Part shown: positions 7,658-15,259 of the stretch, piece after piece
Position numbering within the stretch: the first letter of the stretch is position 1
How the letters are laid out: each line of letters starts with the position of its first letter
From: Planctomycetes bacterium UBA1146
Lineage (GTDB): Bacteria; Planctomycetota; UBA8108; UBA1146
NCBI GenBank assembly: GCA_002311345.1
Contig: DCAA01000026.1
Coordinates: 151,041 to 169,867, forward strand
Reading direction: 5' to 3'
DNA: 18,827 bases
Translations under genes and position numbers: made by a program
Notes under the pieces: generated by a model
The model's database searches: none
What the model was told of the DNA's origin: nothing
What the model saw: only the letters and a program-made list of their open reading frames with translations

Positions 7658-10528
7658 TCAGGGGCAGATGGTCGCTTGAATGCAACCGAGAGCATCGCTG
7701 GTGGGGTCTGGACCACAAATAGGCTCAGATGCCACTCCACCGAGGAAGAGAACCTGCAATAGCTGGATGACATCGGTCAGATCCACCACTCCTCCATCAT
7801 TGAAGTCGCACGCATCTGCGCACGGGAAAGAGGTCTGGGGGCCGAACAGGACTTCCAGCATTTGCACCACGTCACTGATATCACGCTGACCATCGACATT
7901 GCAATCCCCCCGGGAGAAGTCGTTCTCGACCGGCGGAGGTGATGGTCCTCCCGTGCAAGTGATCACGGTGATCTCCACGAGGTCGACTCCCGCCTCGGTG
8001 ATGCTGCCAGCGCCCAGGTCTCCGGTGCGGAACTTCAGCATCAAGGTATCAGTGACCGACTCACCCTCGTCGATCAAGAAGGAATGCTGGAACCAGCCTC
8101 CGTTCGCCTGGGGGTTTCCTGGACCCACAGTTTCGACGACCTCCCACGTCGCCGCCCCATCGAGACTCTTCCAGATGGTCAGAACATCATCAGGAATGGA
8201 GATCGAGGTCGAGTTGGAGAACCACCTCCAGTAAGAAATCCGGTGAGTTCCAGTCGGTGACAGCGCTAATTCGGTCGAAGTGAGAGTTGTTTCCCCGTAG
8301 TCCACGTCATGAACTCCTGCGCTGTCGCCGGGAGATCCAAGCCCCGTGACGTAACAACTCTGATCTCCACTCGGCGCCGGAACTCCGGCACTGGCCTGGG
8401 CATTCGACCCGATCGGAACCCCCCATTCCCACAATCCGAACAGTGCCGCATCGGTAGCATCCGAGGTACTCCAACCCGGATCGGTCGCCATCGATTCCTG
8501 CAGGATCGTGTTCGCTTCGTTAGCACTGATGGTCGAAAAGGGCGCCACCAAGGCACTCTCTGGAATGGTCGTGATGAACCCCAGATCATCCTCGACTTCG
8601 ACATACCACTCGACCTGATCGAGACACTGGAGTGCCGGGAAAGTGCCCTCCAGGACTCCGGCACTCGTCTCGAACAGCAGGAACGATTGCCATGCACCTG
8701 TCGCCGTTCTCCATAACACCCTGGAACCGCCAGCGGCAGGACCGGCCAGTAGTTCTTCGAAGGTGACCCGTACCGGGCTCGGGACATCCGGCGGAATCAA
8801 CTCCCCGGGACCTTGCTCGAGGGTGAGGGTCAAGGTGATCAGAGCAGGGCAACCAAGCCCGCGCGCCGCAGCAGCAGCACAGATCTCATTCCAGTTGGGA
8901 GTTCCATTGGAGAGATCTCCGTCATCGTCATCGATGGTGAGAATTTCCGTGATGGTATTGTCATGGATCGGTTGCGAACTGAGCGCCCCCGAGGTGATGG
9001 ATGACCAGTCGACAAACAGATCCCTCATCACCTCATCTCCGATCGCTGCACCGTACTGATCATCAATGAAAGTACCGAGATCGAACCAGAACCCTGCCAG
9101 AGCCTGGCCACAGAAGTGGATTCCGCCAGAACAAGGGACCTGTACTCCGGCACCCTCGACATCACGGACATGCTGACCCGGGCCGCCGAAATCCCGACCT
9201 ATGATCCCCTCCGAGAGAAAGACGATGGCAAGGGAGTCCCCGTATCCCTCGCCAAAAACACCCTGCACCAGGCCAAGAGAAGCGACCACATGGTGCCCGA
9301 ACTCATGCAGCACCACGGAGGAGTAGGCGCTATCGACGCAACCACCTCCGGACCTCAGGAATCTCAGCATCGACGTCGACGGATCGTAGAACGCGTTGCA
9401 GGTTCCTCCCAATCCAGTGGTAGCGTTGACAGGGGTCATCATCGCCGGGAACCCACCGGGAGATGCCACGAAGTAGTTGAAACCCTCCTCGACGTAATGG
9501 AACGCGTTGGTCTGGGCAGTCAGATCCGGGTCATCCGCTCCATTGATGAGTAGGTCGACTCCGTTCGGATCGGCAGCAGCGCTGGCGGTGGCATCGGGGG
9601 CGATGGAACTGATCACCGAACCCCACACCCCCTGTAATCCGGCCAGCACCGTGAAGTTGGTCGAGTTGCCCCGCATCAGCAGAAAGTCGCCATCCGGATC
9701 ACTATAGGTCGTCGCCCCTGCGCCGGAAACCTCGGCTCCCCCGAGCGTGAACAGCTCGCCGGAGATGGTTCCCTGAGGTCCAGTACCGGGAGTTCGAACC
9801 GCACTGAGGGTCCCGGGAATATCGATCTCGCAAACTTGCTCCTCGACCCCGAGGATCTTCCCGGTCATCGCATCGACATCGATTCGCAGACTGCTGTGAA
9901 GACCGGGCAGGTTGGAACTACCCGTGATGACCCAGCACAGGCGCGGCTCTCCGTCTCTCCCCCCGACGATCTCCAGGTTCGACTGCGACCAGGTTCGAGC
10001 CGGGTGATCACGGCGAGCCGTCGCCGCTGCGACCGGCGCACCGACGACCGGATCGCCAACTTCGACCGGCACAACGAAACGGAAGGACCGATAGCCCACC
10101 GACCACAGTGCCAGCACTGGATCCAAGCGAACCAGGGAACGCCCCAGACTACCCCTCACCGGATACCCCTGGATCTGTTGGCTCCAACCGACGAAGACGC
10201 GTCCATCACCCGGATCGCGAATCCAGGAGATTTCCATCGTGCCCACAACGGTGGCTGGCAGCGTTTGTTCCAGATCGAGTTGAAGTGCTTCGAGGAGATC
10301 CTTCGATGTCGGTCCCCGGGTGCGGAAATCGGTCCGGTCTGCTGCCGCAAGTGAAACTGAAATCAGCACCAGGATCGACGAGAAGATCCAGACGAGCCAA
10401 TTTCTGCCCCAAAACAGAGCGTGAAGACGGTGCGCCAGTTCTACACCGAGCGGGCCAGAACCGTCATCAGCCGCAGAGATCAAGTCTCCGGTAAGGTCCC
10501 CTTGTTGCGTCCAGGATGAGCAATTCAT
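7658..10528 (-). CDS. Paralogous secreted M36/thermolysin-like zinc metalloprotease with dockerin-type tail
   Basis: This 956-residue paralogue of the protease encoded at 4528-7434 has the same domain order. The zinc motif is HEFGH at 408-412 with GEGYGD at 426-431 (E427). The same cysteine landmarks are present: TCNAFY near 376, GGGCV near 394, VPC at 466 and HFCGQ near 471. DDDDGDLSNGTPN is at 533-545. It has a similar beta-rich domain (SYWRWFSN, VEITVITC) and two dockerin-like repeats (RGDCNVDGQRDISDV and CDFNDGGVVDLTDV), ending in CP. The hydrophobic secretion segment lies at about residues 43-62, after an unusually long, hydrophilic N-terminal stretch, so the true start could be internal, or the segment may be a membrane anchor. 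ATG at 10528 has only a weak GAGAG site. The propeptide is more divergent than in its neighbour. The gene lies 223 bases upstream of its paralogue on the same strand. Confidence 0.85.
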   Translation of the reverse strand: MNCSSWTQQGDLTGDLISAADDGSGPLGVELAHRLHALFWGRNWLVWIFSSILVLISVSLAAADRTDFRTRGPTSKDLLEALQLDLEQTLPATVVGTMEISWIRDPGDGRVFVGWSQQIQGYPVRGSLGRSLVRLDPVLALWSVGYRSFRFVVPVEVGDPVVGAPVAAATARRDHPARTWSQSNLEIVGGRDGEPRLCWVITGSSNLPGLHSSLRIDVDAMTGKILGVEEQVCEIDIPGTLSAVRTPGTGPQGTISGELFTLGGAEVSGAGATTYSDPDGDFLLMRGNSTNFTVLAGLQGVWGSVISSIAPDATASAAADPNGVDLLINGADDPDLTAQTNAFHYVEEGFNYFVASPGGFPAMMTPVNATTGLGGTCNAFYDPSTSMLRFLRSGGGCVDSAYSSVVLHEFGHHVVASLGLVQGVFGEGYGDSLAIVFLSEGIIGRDFGGPGQHVRDVEGAGVQVPCSGGIHFCGQALAGFWFDLGTFIDDQYGAAIGDEVMRDLFVDWSSITSGALSSQPIHDNTITEILTIDDDDGDLSNGTPNWNEICAAAAARGLGCPALITLTLTLEQGPGELIPPDVPSPVRVTFEELLAGPAAGGSRVLWRTATGAWQSFLLFETSAGVLEGTFPALQCLDQVEWYVEVEDDLGFITTIPESALVAPFSTISANEANTILQESMATDPGWSTSDATDAALFGLWEWGVPIGSNAQASAGVPAPSGDQSCYVTGLGSPGDSAGVHDVDYGETTLTSTELALSPTGTHRISYWRWFSNSTSISIPDDVLTIWKSLDGAATWEVVETVGPGNPQANGGWFQHSFLIDEGESVTDTLMLKFRTGDLGAGSITEAGVDLVEITVITCTGGPSPPPVENDFSRGDCNVDGQRDISDVVQMLEVLFGPQTSFPCADACDFNDGGVVDLTDVIQLLQVLFLGGVASEPICGPDPTSDALGCIQATICP

Positions 10529-10615
10529 TAAAATCTCTCGAATCCCCGAATAAACTGGCGCAATACCGCGAACTCACAGCCCAGGTCAGGAATACCGAGG
10601 ATGGCTCTCTCCTCG

Positions 10616-10634
10616 ATCGCTCTTAATCGCTCTT
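10616..10634. repeat. Short tandem repeat ATCGCTCTT x2
   Basis: ATCGCTCTT at 10616-10624 is repeated at 10626-10634 with a 10-base period, in the gap between the DUF423 gene and the upstream protease gene. It may be a regulator site or chance. Confidence 0.35.
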
Positions 10635-10667
10635 GTTCGACACTCCCAGAATAGACGAGATTCCGAT

Positions 10668-10736
10668 AACAGTCAAAGTCGCTACTTCGCAGCACTGTTG
10701 GGGCCTGAAGTGGGCTAACTCACCTGCAACAGTCAA
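10668..10736. repeat. AACAGT direct and inverted repeats at the end of the methylase operon
   Basis: AACAGTCAA occurs at 10668-10676 and again at 10728-10736, with the inverted core ACTGTT at 10694-10699 between them. Inside the first arm pair is a perfect AAGT-CGCT-ACTT stem (10676-10687). The central ACTGTT can therefore pair with either flanking copy. The second copy overlaps the DUF423 stop codon. A terminator or RNA structure is possible, but there is no U-run. Confidence 0.4.
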
Positions 10737-11122
10737 GTTCGGTCGTTCTGGCCCGCATTCTCGGAAAAACTTCCCCTCGCTGGCGCCACGACCACCAGCC
10801 ACAGCCAGGACGCGATCAAGCCCATCCCCCCGACCGGCGCCAACAGCCCGAAAAACCCCGGCGCACCGAGCGAAAGGGCGAACACGCTGCCGCAGAAGAT
10901 GAGTGTCGAAATCAGCATCAGGGTTCCCGGTCCTCGATATCGTTCCGCGCAGATCCACAGACCCACCGCATGCCAGAACAGAATCCTGGTGGCAACCTCC
11001 CACTGATGCAATTGCGAGGCATCGAGCAAACCCTCCAGCAGATGCGCCCCGATCGCTGCACTGCCTACCGCGACCGCCGCCAGCAGGAACGCCAGACGCA
11101 CCAGAGTCGTGCCACTCAGCAA
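10733..11122 (-). CDS. DUF423 family small membrane protein (YgdD-like)
   Basis: This small, very hydrophobic protein has about four membrane helices. The family pattern is clear: LAAVAVGSAAIGAHLLEGLL at the start, then W-ATRILFWHAVGLW, a GSVFALSLGAPG segment and LAPVGGMGLIASWLWL near the end. Members are inner-membrane proteins of about 120-130 residues with no established function. TTG at 11122 is favoured: it gives 129 residues and has a GGGGGA stretch just upstream. A GTG at 11158 would add 12 residues but has a poor ribosome site, and a GTG at 11101 is also possible. The start overlaps the 3' end of the methyltransferase gene, so it is the last gene of a four-gene operon. Confidence 0.82.
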   Translation of the reverse strand: MLSGTTLVRLAFLLAAVAVGSAAIGAHLLEGLLDASQLHQWEVATRILFWHAVGLWICAERYRGPGTLMLISTLIFCGSVFALSLGAPGFFGLLAPVGGMGLIASWLWLVVVAPARGSFSENAGQNDRT

Positions 11123-12333
11123 CGTTCCCCCTGCAATTTTTCGATGGCAAAGAGCCACTCGTGAACTTCGTCCTCGGAACGACCATCGGCGGGGCGAAAG
11201 TTGCGCAGGGAGCCGGTCCGGGAATTTCTTCCCTCGCTGTCACTGCGGAATCTTCGGTAAGGAATCTCGTGCAGGATCTGCCCTGTTTCCGGTTCCCTAT
11301 CTGCATCGACGCCTGAGATCGACCATTGTTCGAGCATCCGCTCGATCTCAGCCCGGGTCAGGATCCCCTCTTCATTGTAGGAAAGCACAATTCCACCAGC
11401 AGACGCCCTCTCGATGATGCGCGCCATCGCATCCCGACACTCGCTTCCACGCCTGCTACAGAGGGGAGAGGCGACGTCCTTCCAGGGCAGCAATCCTGTT
11501 TTTCCGTAGAGCTGCCCCTCGATGCGATCATCCGAATCTTCCAGCGGTAACAGTGAGATCACCTCGGGGAGGTGATAATTGGCGGCATACTGTCGCTGAT
11601 TGTAGGGAGGATCGATGTAGAGCAGGTCACACTCCATCGTCTCGACAAATTCGACCGCGTCGAGACGGTTGCCCTCACCCTGCGGACCGTCGACTAGCGC
11701 AGGGGTTCTCAGTTTGATGGGATTAAGGGCATTCTGTTGCCAGTTCTTGAGATATGCCCCGTAGGTCCCCGAGATATTGGCGACCCGATCCGCCGCATCG
11801 ATGATGCAGGTGACCAGCAGCCACATCTCGATCTCCTCGATCTTCTCGAGGCGCCGCCAATCGCGGACAACTTCGATGATCGCATCGAGACGACATGCAT
11901 TATCTGGAGTCAGGTAACCGCGGCCGGCGGGACCTCGCGGAGAAAACTGCCTCGCGAGAATACCCTCGCGCGGCGACAACTCCTGCTCGAGGAATCGAAC
12001 CAACTTCAGGAATGGTTCCCACGCAACAGGGTCGGAGAGTTCTGTGTTTTGAATCCGATCGATTCCGACAACTTCAAGATCTTCCCAGTACTCTCTGAGC
12101 CCTTCGAAGAGTGGAGGACCAGGGCATTCCAGAAACACCTTCTGAAAGGCCAACGAGCAATGCATCAGATCCGTGGAAATGACCCTGCAACCACGGGAGC
12201 GAAAGAAACGCCCCACGGTTCCACTACCTGCAAACAGATCGCAGACGGTACCCCCAGAAAAACCGGCGCGTTCGGCTGCAAGCAGGATCTCTTCGAGCAG
12301 TTGGACCTTGTTTCCGAGCCAGCGCAACTTCAA
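11116..12333 (-). CDS. D12-class adenine-specific DNA methyltransferase
   Basis: This 405-residue enzyme is of the alpha-type (D12/Dam-like) N6-adenine methyltransferase class, with motifs in the expected order. Motif X is at the extreme N-terminus (LRWLGNKVQLL), S-adenosylmethionine motif I is DLFAGSGTVGRFF at 32-44, and catalytic motif IV is YIDPPYNQRQYAANYH at 239-254. The segment NISGTYGAYLKNWQQNAL at 186-203 and the DPPYNQRQY form resemble the methylases of type IIS systems such as FokI/StsI. About 200 residues between motifs I and IV would hold the target-recognition region. The start is TTG at 12333 (TTGA overlap with the previous stop). TTG at 12327 has better spacing from the GAGGA site and would shorten it by two residues. 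Target sequence unknown. Confidence 0.9.
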   Translation of the reverse strand: MKLRWLGNKVQLLEEILLAAERAGFSGGTVCDLFAGSGTVGRFFRSRGCRVISTDLMHCSLAFQKVFLECPGPPLFEGLREYWEDLEVVGIDRIQNTELSDPVAWEPFLKLVRFLEQELSPREGILARQFSPRGPAGRGYLTPDNACRLDAIIEVVRDWRRLEKIEEIEMWLLVTCIIDAADRVANISGTYGAYLKNWQQNALNPIKLRTPALVDGPQGEGNRLDAVEFVETMECDLLYIDPPYNQRQYAANYHLPEVISLLPLEDSDDRIEGQLYGKTGLLPWKDVASPLCSRRGSECRDAMARIIERASAGGIVLSYNEEGILTRAEIERMLEQWSISGVDADREPETGQILHEIPYRRFRSDSEGRNSRTGSLRNFRPADGRSEDEVHEWLFAIEKLQGERC

Positions 12334-13721
12334 TCCTCACAGAGCAATAGGAGTTCACTCACCAGACGATTTGAATCCCCCTGTCCGGAATGCATCAAAT
12401 ACTGATTCCGGATTTCGACGTTACTGTAGGTCTCGAGAATGAGTTCCCTCAAACGTCTCTCGGGTTGTTTTTCTCCCTGGCATTGCCAACGACGAGTGAG
12501 AAGTCCCGTGCCACTGGAATAGGAGATCAACAGTTTCGCACCACGTTCGTGACAGGCTGAAACAAACCTCCGGAACGCATCTTCTACTTTGCTACTACTA
12601 CAGAAGTCAGAACGAAATCTATTCTCTTGTATGGGGTAGCGACCCCTTGTCAGTACACCGTTCCTGCGTTCCAGCTCGGGGTAGTCGTAGCAAACCAGGG
12701 TCTCCAGAACGTGATAGAAACGCGAATAATTGTCAGCGGTGTAGGGAGGATCCAGATACACGAGATCCACAGTTTCCTCGTCCAGAGGACTCCCTTTCTC
12801 CAACAACTGGTGTATGTCGGCACAATAAACCCGATTTTCTGCATGTCGGGGAACAGCCCCCCATTCACCGCGAATCGAATCGAGTGAGACATCGAACAGT
12901 TCATCGATGTCCAGCAGCCTACGGCGCACCACGGAAATCAGTTCGGAGTCCTTTGCGATGGATCGCGGCTGGGCGAAATGGCTGGTCCCGGATGTGCTGA
13001 TTGAAGCAGCGTGAACTAGCGCGGCCAGATAAAGGTTCTGCTTCAACTCTCGAAATGGATCGGAGGTTGGAATCTCTGCGATCGCCCTGCGTAGTGAATC
13101 GAGTTGCATCGCCTGCCGGAGACCGAAATAGACATGCGCCCAGTAGGCTGTGCAAAGAAGAGCCGGTGCCACTTGGTGATCGGCACGTCGTTGATCCAGC
13201 AAGTCGATCATCTGCGAGGCGAGCGGTTGGTGGATCTGGCTCTCCCCCTCGCTGAAATTGGAATCATCGGGAATGGGAGCCTGCGAGACGAAGGTTCGAT
13301 AGAGCTCGAATATCTCCGATTCGCGATCATTACCGTTCCCCTCGGCAACGATTTGCTCGAACAGGGAGGTCTCCAGTTCCAGTGCATCGGGTACCAGACT
13401 CTCCAGCATCCGGAAGTTTTCGTCTCTGACCGATCCCAGATCCTCCGTGGGATCCAGGTATTCGAGAGTTTCCTGCCACTCTTCACCGCCCTCGAGATGT
13501 GCCCGAGCAACGACCGCGGAGTACTTCTGGATGTCATTGGCCAGAATTCGGTAAGTGGGAGCAAACCATCGCGCCACCGCGGCGGTTCCAGTACAGGCAT
13601 CCAACAGGGTCCCACCCGGCTCGACGAGATCCTGCACGGCCCCATTGATGAATTCATCGCACAGGCGAGTCTTGACACCCATGTACCAGATTGTTCTCTG
13701 TTCAGTTGCCGAACGGATCAT
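12330..13721 (-). CDS. D12-class adenine-specific DNA methyltransferase (second, divergent)
   Basis: This 463-residue methyltransferase has motif X IWYMGVKTRLCDEFI at about 11-25, a divergent motif I LLDACTGTAAVARWF at 39-53 (where the usual FxGxG reads CTGTA) and catalytic motif IV YLDPPYTADNYSRFYHVLET at 322-341. GAKLLISYSSGTGLL near 394-408 matches a late conserved strand. It belongs to the same class as the downstream methylase but is not a close copy; the region between motifs I and IV is about 270 residues. ATG at 13721 overlaps the SRPBCC stop (ATGA), which supports this start over a much longer upstream reading frame whose extra N-terminus would lie over the SRPBCC gene. The stop overlaps the next methylase start. 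Two methylases of one class side by side suggest methylation of both strands of an asymmetric site. Confidence 0.88.
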   Translation of the reverse strand: MIRSATEQRTIWYMGVKTRLCDEFINGAVQDLVEPGGTLLDACTGTAAVARWFAPTYRILANDIQKYSAVVARAHLEGGEEWQETLEYLDPTEDLGSVRDENFRMLESLVPDALELETSLFEQIVAEGNGNDRESEIFELYRTFVSQAPIPDDSNFSEGESQIHQPLASQMIDLLDQRRADHQVAPALLCTAYWAHVYFGLRQAMQLDSLRRAIAEIPTSDPFRELKQNLYLAALVHAASISTSGTSHFAQPRSIAKDSELISVVRRRLLDIDELFDVSLDSIRGEWGAVPRHAENRVYCADIHQLLEKGSPLDEETVDLVYLDPPYTADNYSRFYHVLETLVCYDYPELERRNGVLTRGRYPIQENRFRSDFCSSSKVEDAFRRFVSACHERGAKLLISYSSGTGLLTRRWQCQGEKQPERRLRELILETYSNVEIRNQYLMHSGQGDSNRLVSELLLLCED

Positions 13722-14206
13722 CCGATGCTTCCCACTCGTTCCATGTTTTCCTTGAGACTGGCAAGCCAGTCTCGCTGAATCTTCGCGCAACGTGAGGCTC
13801 GCCCTAACCCACCGAGATGGGCAGCCCAACCTTGCCAGAGGGTCACGAACTCGATCAGTGATCCGGACCCATCTTCCAGGATGGCCATCCGTGCCTCGCT
13901 CTGGAAGGGGCCAAAACCTGCTCGCCAGCAAATTCTGCGTACCAGAATTCCACTGGCAACCTGCTCGGCGACACGATCGAGGTGCCCTTCTTCCTCGAAG
14001 CGAAGAACTTCACCTCCACAGTAGGGTGACGGCGCCCCACCGTCCCAGTTGAGTTCGAACCGAGAACCCGGCTTCCAGGCATCGCCTTTTGTCCAGCGTG
14101 CAGAACCCAAACCAGCGCACCAGCGTGACCAGTCCTCTACTCGAGAAACGTAAGACCATGTCGTCTCTGGATCGACGTTGAACCAGGCCGTTTCTCGAAC
14201 CGTCAT
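13718..14206 (-). CDS. SRPBCC/START-like domain protein
   Basis: This 162-residue protein has a helix-grip (polyketide cyclase/START-like) pattern. It begins with RETAWFNVDPETTWSYVSRV and SRWCAGLGSARW, followed by GSRFELNW, alternating strands and a long C-terminal helix (RASRCAKIQRDWLASLKENM). This fold binds small hydrophobic ligands; no substrate can be inferred. ATG at 14206 gives the standard domain start; a GTG at 14254 would add 16 residues without a family match. Its stop overlaps the start of the methyltransferase gene, making it the first gene of the SRPBCC-methylase-methylase-DUF423 operon. An SRPBCC gene is an unusual partner for DNA methylases. Confidence 0.75.
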   Translation of the reverse strand: MTVRETAWFNVDPETTWSYVSRVEDWSRWCAGLGSARWTKGDAWKPGSRFELNWDGGAPSPYCGGEVLRFEEEGHLDRVAEQVASGILVRRICWRAGFGPFQSEARMAILEDGSGSLIEFVTLWQGWAAHLGGLGRASRCAKIQRDWLASLKENMERVGSIG

Positions 14207-14473
14207 AATTCTCACGGTTTCTGGAACCCTCCCCGCAACCCCGGCCCGGAGCACTCCCGGGCTCCTATCGATCGCTGGGGATGCCCGGCATTCTGTGACG
14301 GCGGCCTGGATGGGTCAAGGCGGGCAACCTCAGATCGGGTGACAAGAGATTGCTCCTCTGCGACAATGAGCGGCTGGGTCCACGCTTCTTTTTTGCTCCG
14401 GTGGAGCAATTTCAAAACGCCTCCGGAATCGGTTTCCCGGGGCATATTCGTTATCTGACAGGACCCTGCTGGA
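14207..14473. promoter_or_regulatory. Divergent promoter region between methylase operon and DUF6941-like gene
   Basis: This 267-base gap separates two divergent transcription units, so promoters for both should lie here. I could not place -10/-35 boxes with confidence. It contains a GC-rich hairpin near 14240-14262 (GCCCGG paired with CCGGGC) and the hairpin at 14393-14409. Confidence 0.5.
14393..14409. repeat. Perfect TTGCTCC/GGAGCAA hairpin
   Basis: TTGCTCC and GGAGCAA form a perfect 7-base-pair inverted repeat with a 3-base spacer, in a non-coding divergent region. A further TTGCTCC lies at 14350-14356. It could be an operator or an RNA hairpin in the leader of the plus-strand gene. It is not a good terminator, as neither strand has a proper T-run after it. 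Confidence 0.5.
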
Positions 14474-14953
14474 TTGGTGTTCCCATTGGACCAACCGCTG
14501 CTTCCGATCGTGCATGCCATCATCCTCTGCGATCACATCTACAAGGACGATGAATCCGGGAAGTGTGTCCTGGCCGGGACTTTCAACCGGGTTCGCCTTC
14601 CGGAGTTTCCCGGTGAATACCCTCGTTTTGCGTCACTCTACTTGAACCTGAGTGATTTCTCAGGATTCCACACCGTCTCCTTCCGCTTCAAGCGACTCAG
14701 TGATGACTTCGTCATCGAGGAGAGCCCTGAGTTCCACCTCGAACACGAAGACCGACGTGAACACCACGAGTGCATCTTCGAACTCCCTCCGATGGAATTT
14801 GATGGACCAGGACGATACACCTGGGAGGTGATTTTTGACGGGGAGGAGATCATCGGAACCGCCGATGTCGAGGCGATTCTCCTCACTTGCGAGGAGATGA
14901 ACGAGGATCCACGTGAAGGAATGAGCGAGGAACCGTACGAGGGGATGAACTAG
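14474..14953 (+). CDS. DUF6941-like hypothetical protein
   Basis: This acidic, soluble protein of up to 159 residues begins with PIVHAIILCDHIYKDDESGK and CVLAGTFNRVRLPEFP, followed by alternating beta strands (SLYLNLSDFSG, VSFRFKRL, YTWEVIFDGEEIIG). The opening resembles a DUF6941-type family I associate with planctomycetes; function unknown. No in-frame ATG precedes the conserved core, so the start is TTG at 14474 or GTG at 14477, without a strong ribosome site. The C-terminus carries two and a half copies of an acidic octapeptide (GMNEDPRE-GMSEEPYE-GMN pattern). It stands alone on the plus strand between two minus-strand operons, with only 21 bases to the next convergent gene. Confidence 0.75.
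   Translation: MVFPLDQPLLPIVHAIILCDHIYKDDESGKCVLAGTFNRVRLPEFPGEYPRFASLYLNLSDFSGFHTVSFRFKRLSDDFVIEESPEFHLEHEDRREHHECIFELPPMEFDGPGRYTWEVIFDGEEIIGTADVEAILLTCEEMNEDPREGMSEEPYEGMN
14895..14950 (+). repeat. 24-base in-frame repeat encoding an acidic octapeptide
   Basis: The last codons of the DUF6941-like gene repeat with a 24-base period, giving an E-M-[NS]-E-[DE]-P-[RY]-E pattern twice and a third partial copy ending GMN. The repeats are imperfect at the DNA level. Confidence 0.55.
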
Positions 14954-14974
14954 TCCCTCCGAGCAACCCTCGCA

Positions 14975-15259
14975 TCACCGATGAGATCTAGCGATCTTTT
15001 CGAATTGTCCCCGGAGGATGGCGATCTTGCCCGGCTTCAATCCCTCCAGTTGCTGCTCGAACACATCGCGCAGTTGATGCCGGGCCAGCAATGCGGTGAT
15101 ACGTGCGGCCACCCTGGGACTCGGATCCCTCAGCGTCGGTGCCAGCCGGGTCGCCTCCGAGGGGTCAGGCTGGCCGGAAAGAACCCTCTTGAGCAGTACC
15201 TTGCGAGCGCGACCTTCCGATGCGAGGTACTGCTCGATCAGATCATCATCGAGATTCAA
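14975..15259 (-). CDS. Small helical protein, function unknown
   Basis: This 94-residue protein is predicted to be almost entirely alpha-helical. A run such as ATRLAPTLRDPSPRVAARIT, followed by ALLARHQLRDVFEQQL, resembles one or two HEAT-type helical hairpins. No signal peptide, membrane segment or catalytic motif is visible. TTG at 15259 overlaps the preceding TGA (TTGA), with GGAG eight bases upstream, which supports this start and a coupled operon position after the two MuiA-like genes. I do not recognise a family. Confidence 0.7.
   Translation of the reverse strand: MNLDDDLIEQYLASEGRARKVLLKRVLSGQPDPSEATRLAPTLRDPSPRVAARITALLARHQLRDVFEQQLEGLKPGKIAILRGQFEKIARSHR

Noticed and set aside
10623..11306. 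A 227-codon minus-strand frame over DUF423 and the methylase end
   Set aside because: It is in a different frame from two well-supported genes, is low in hydrophobic structure, and has no domain.
13104..13778. A 224-codon plus-strand frame opposite a methylase gene
   Set aside because: Antisense to a methylase with intact catalytic motifs; no recognisable domain and no ribosome site seen.
13722..13931. A 70-residue N-terminal extension of the upstream methylase
   Set aside because: It overlaps the SRPBCC gene, is Arg-rich without family match, and the ATGA junction at 13718-13721 gives a better start.
14393..14409. Rho-independent terminator at the TTGCTCC hairpin
   Set aside because: The run of T residues precedes the stem on the plus strand and becomes A residues on the minus strand, so it does not form the usual stem plus U-tail.
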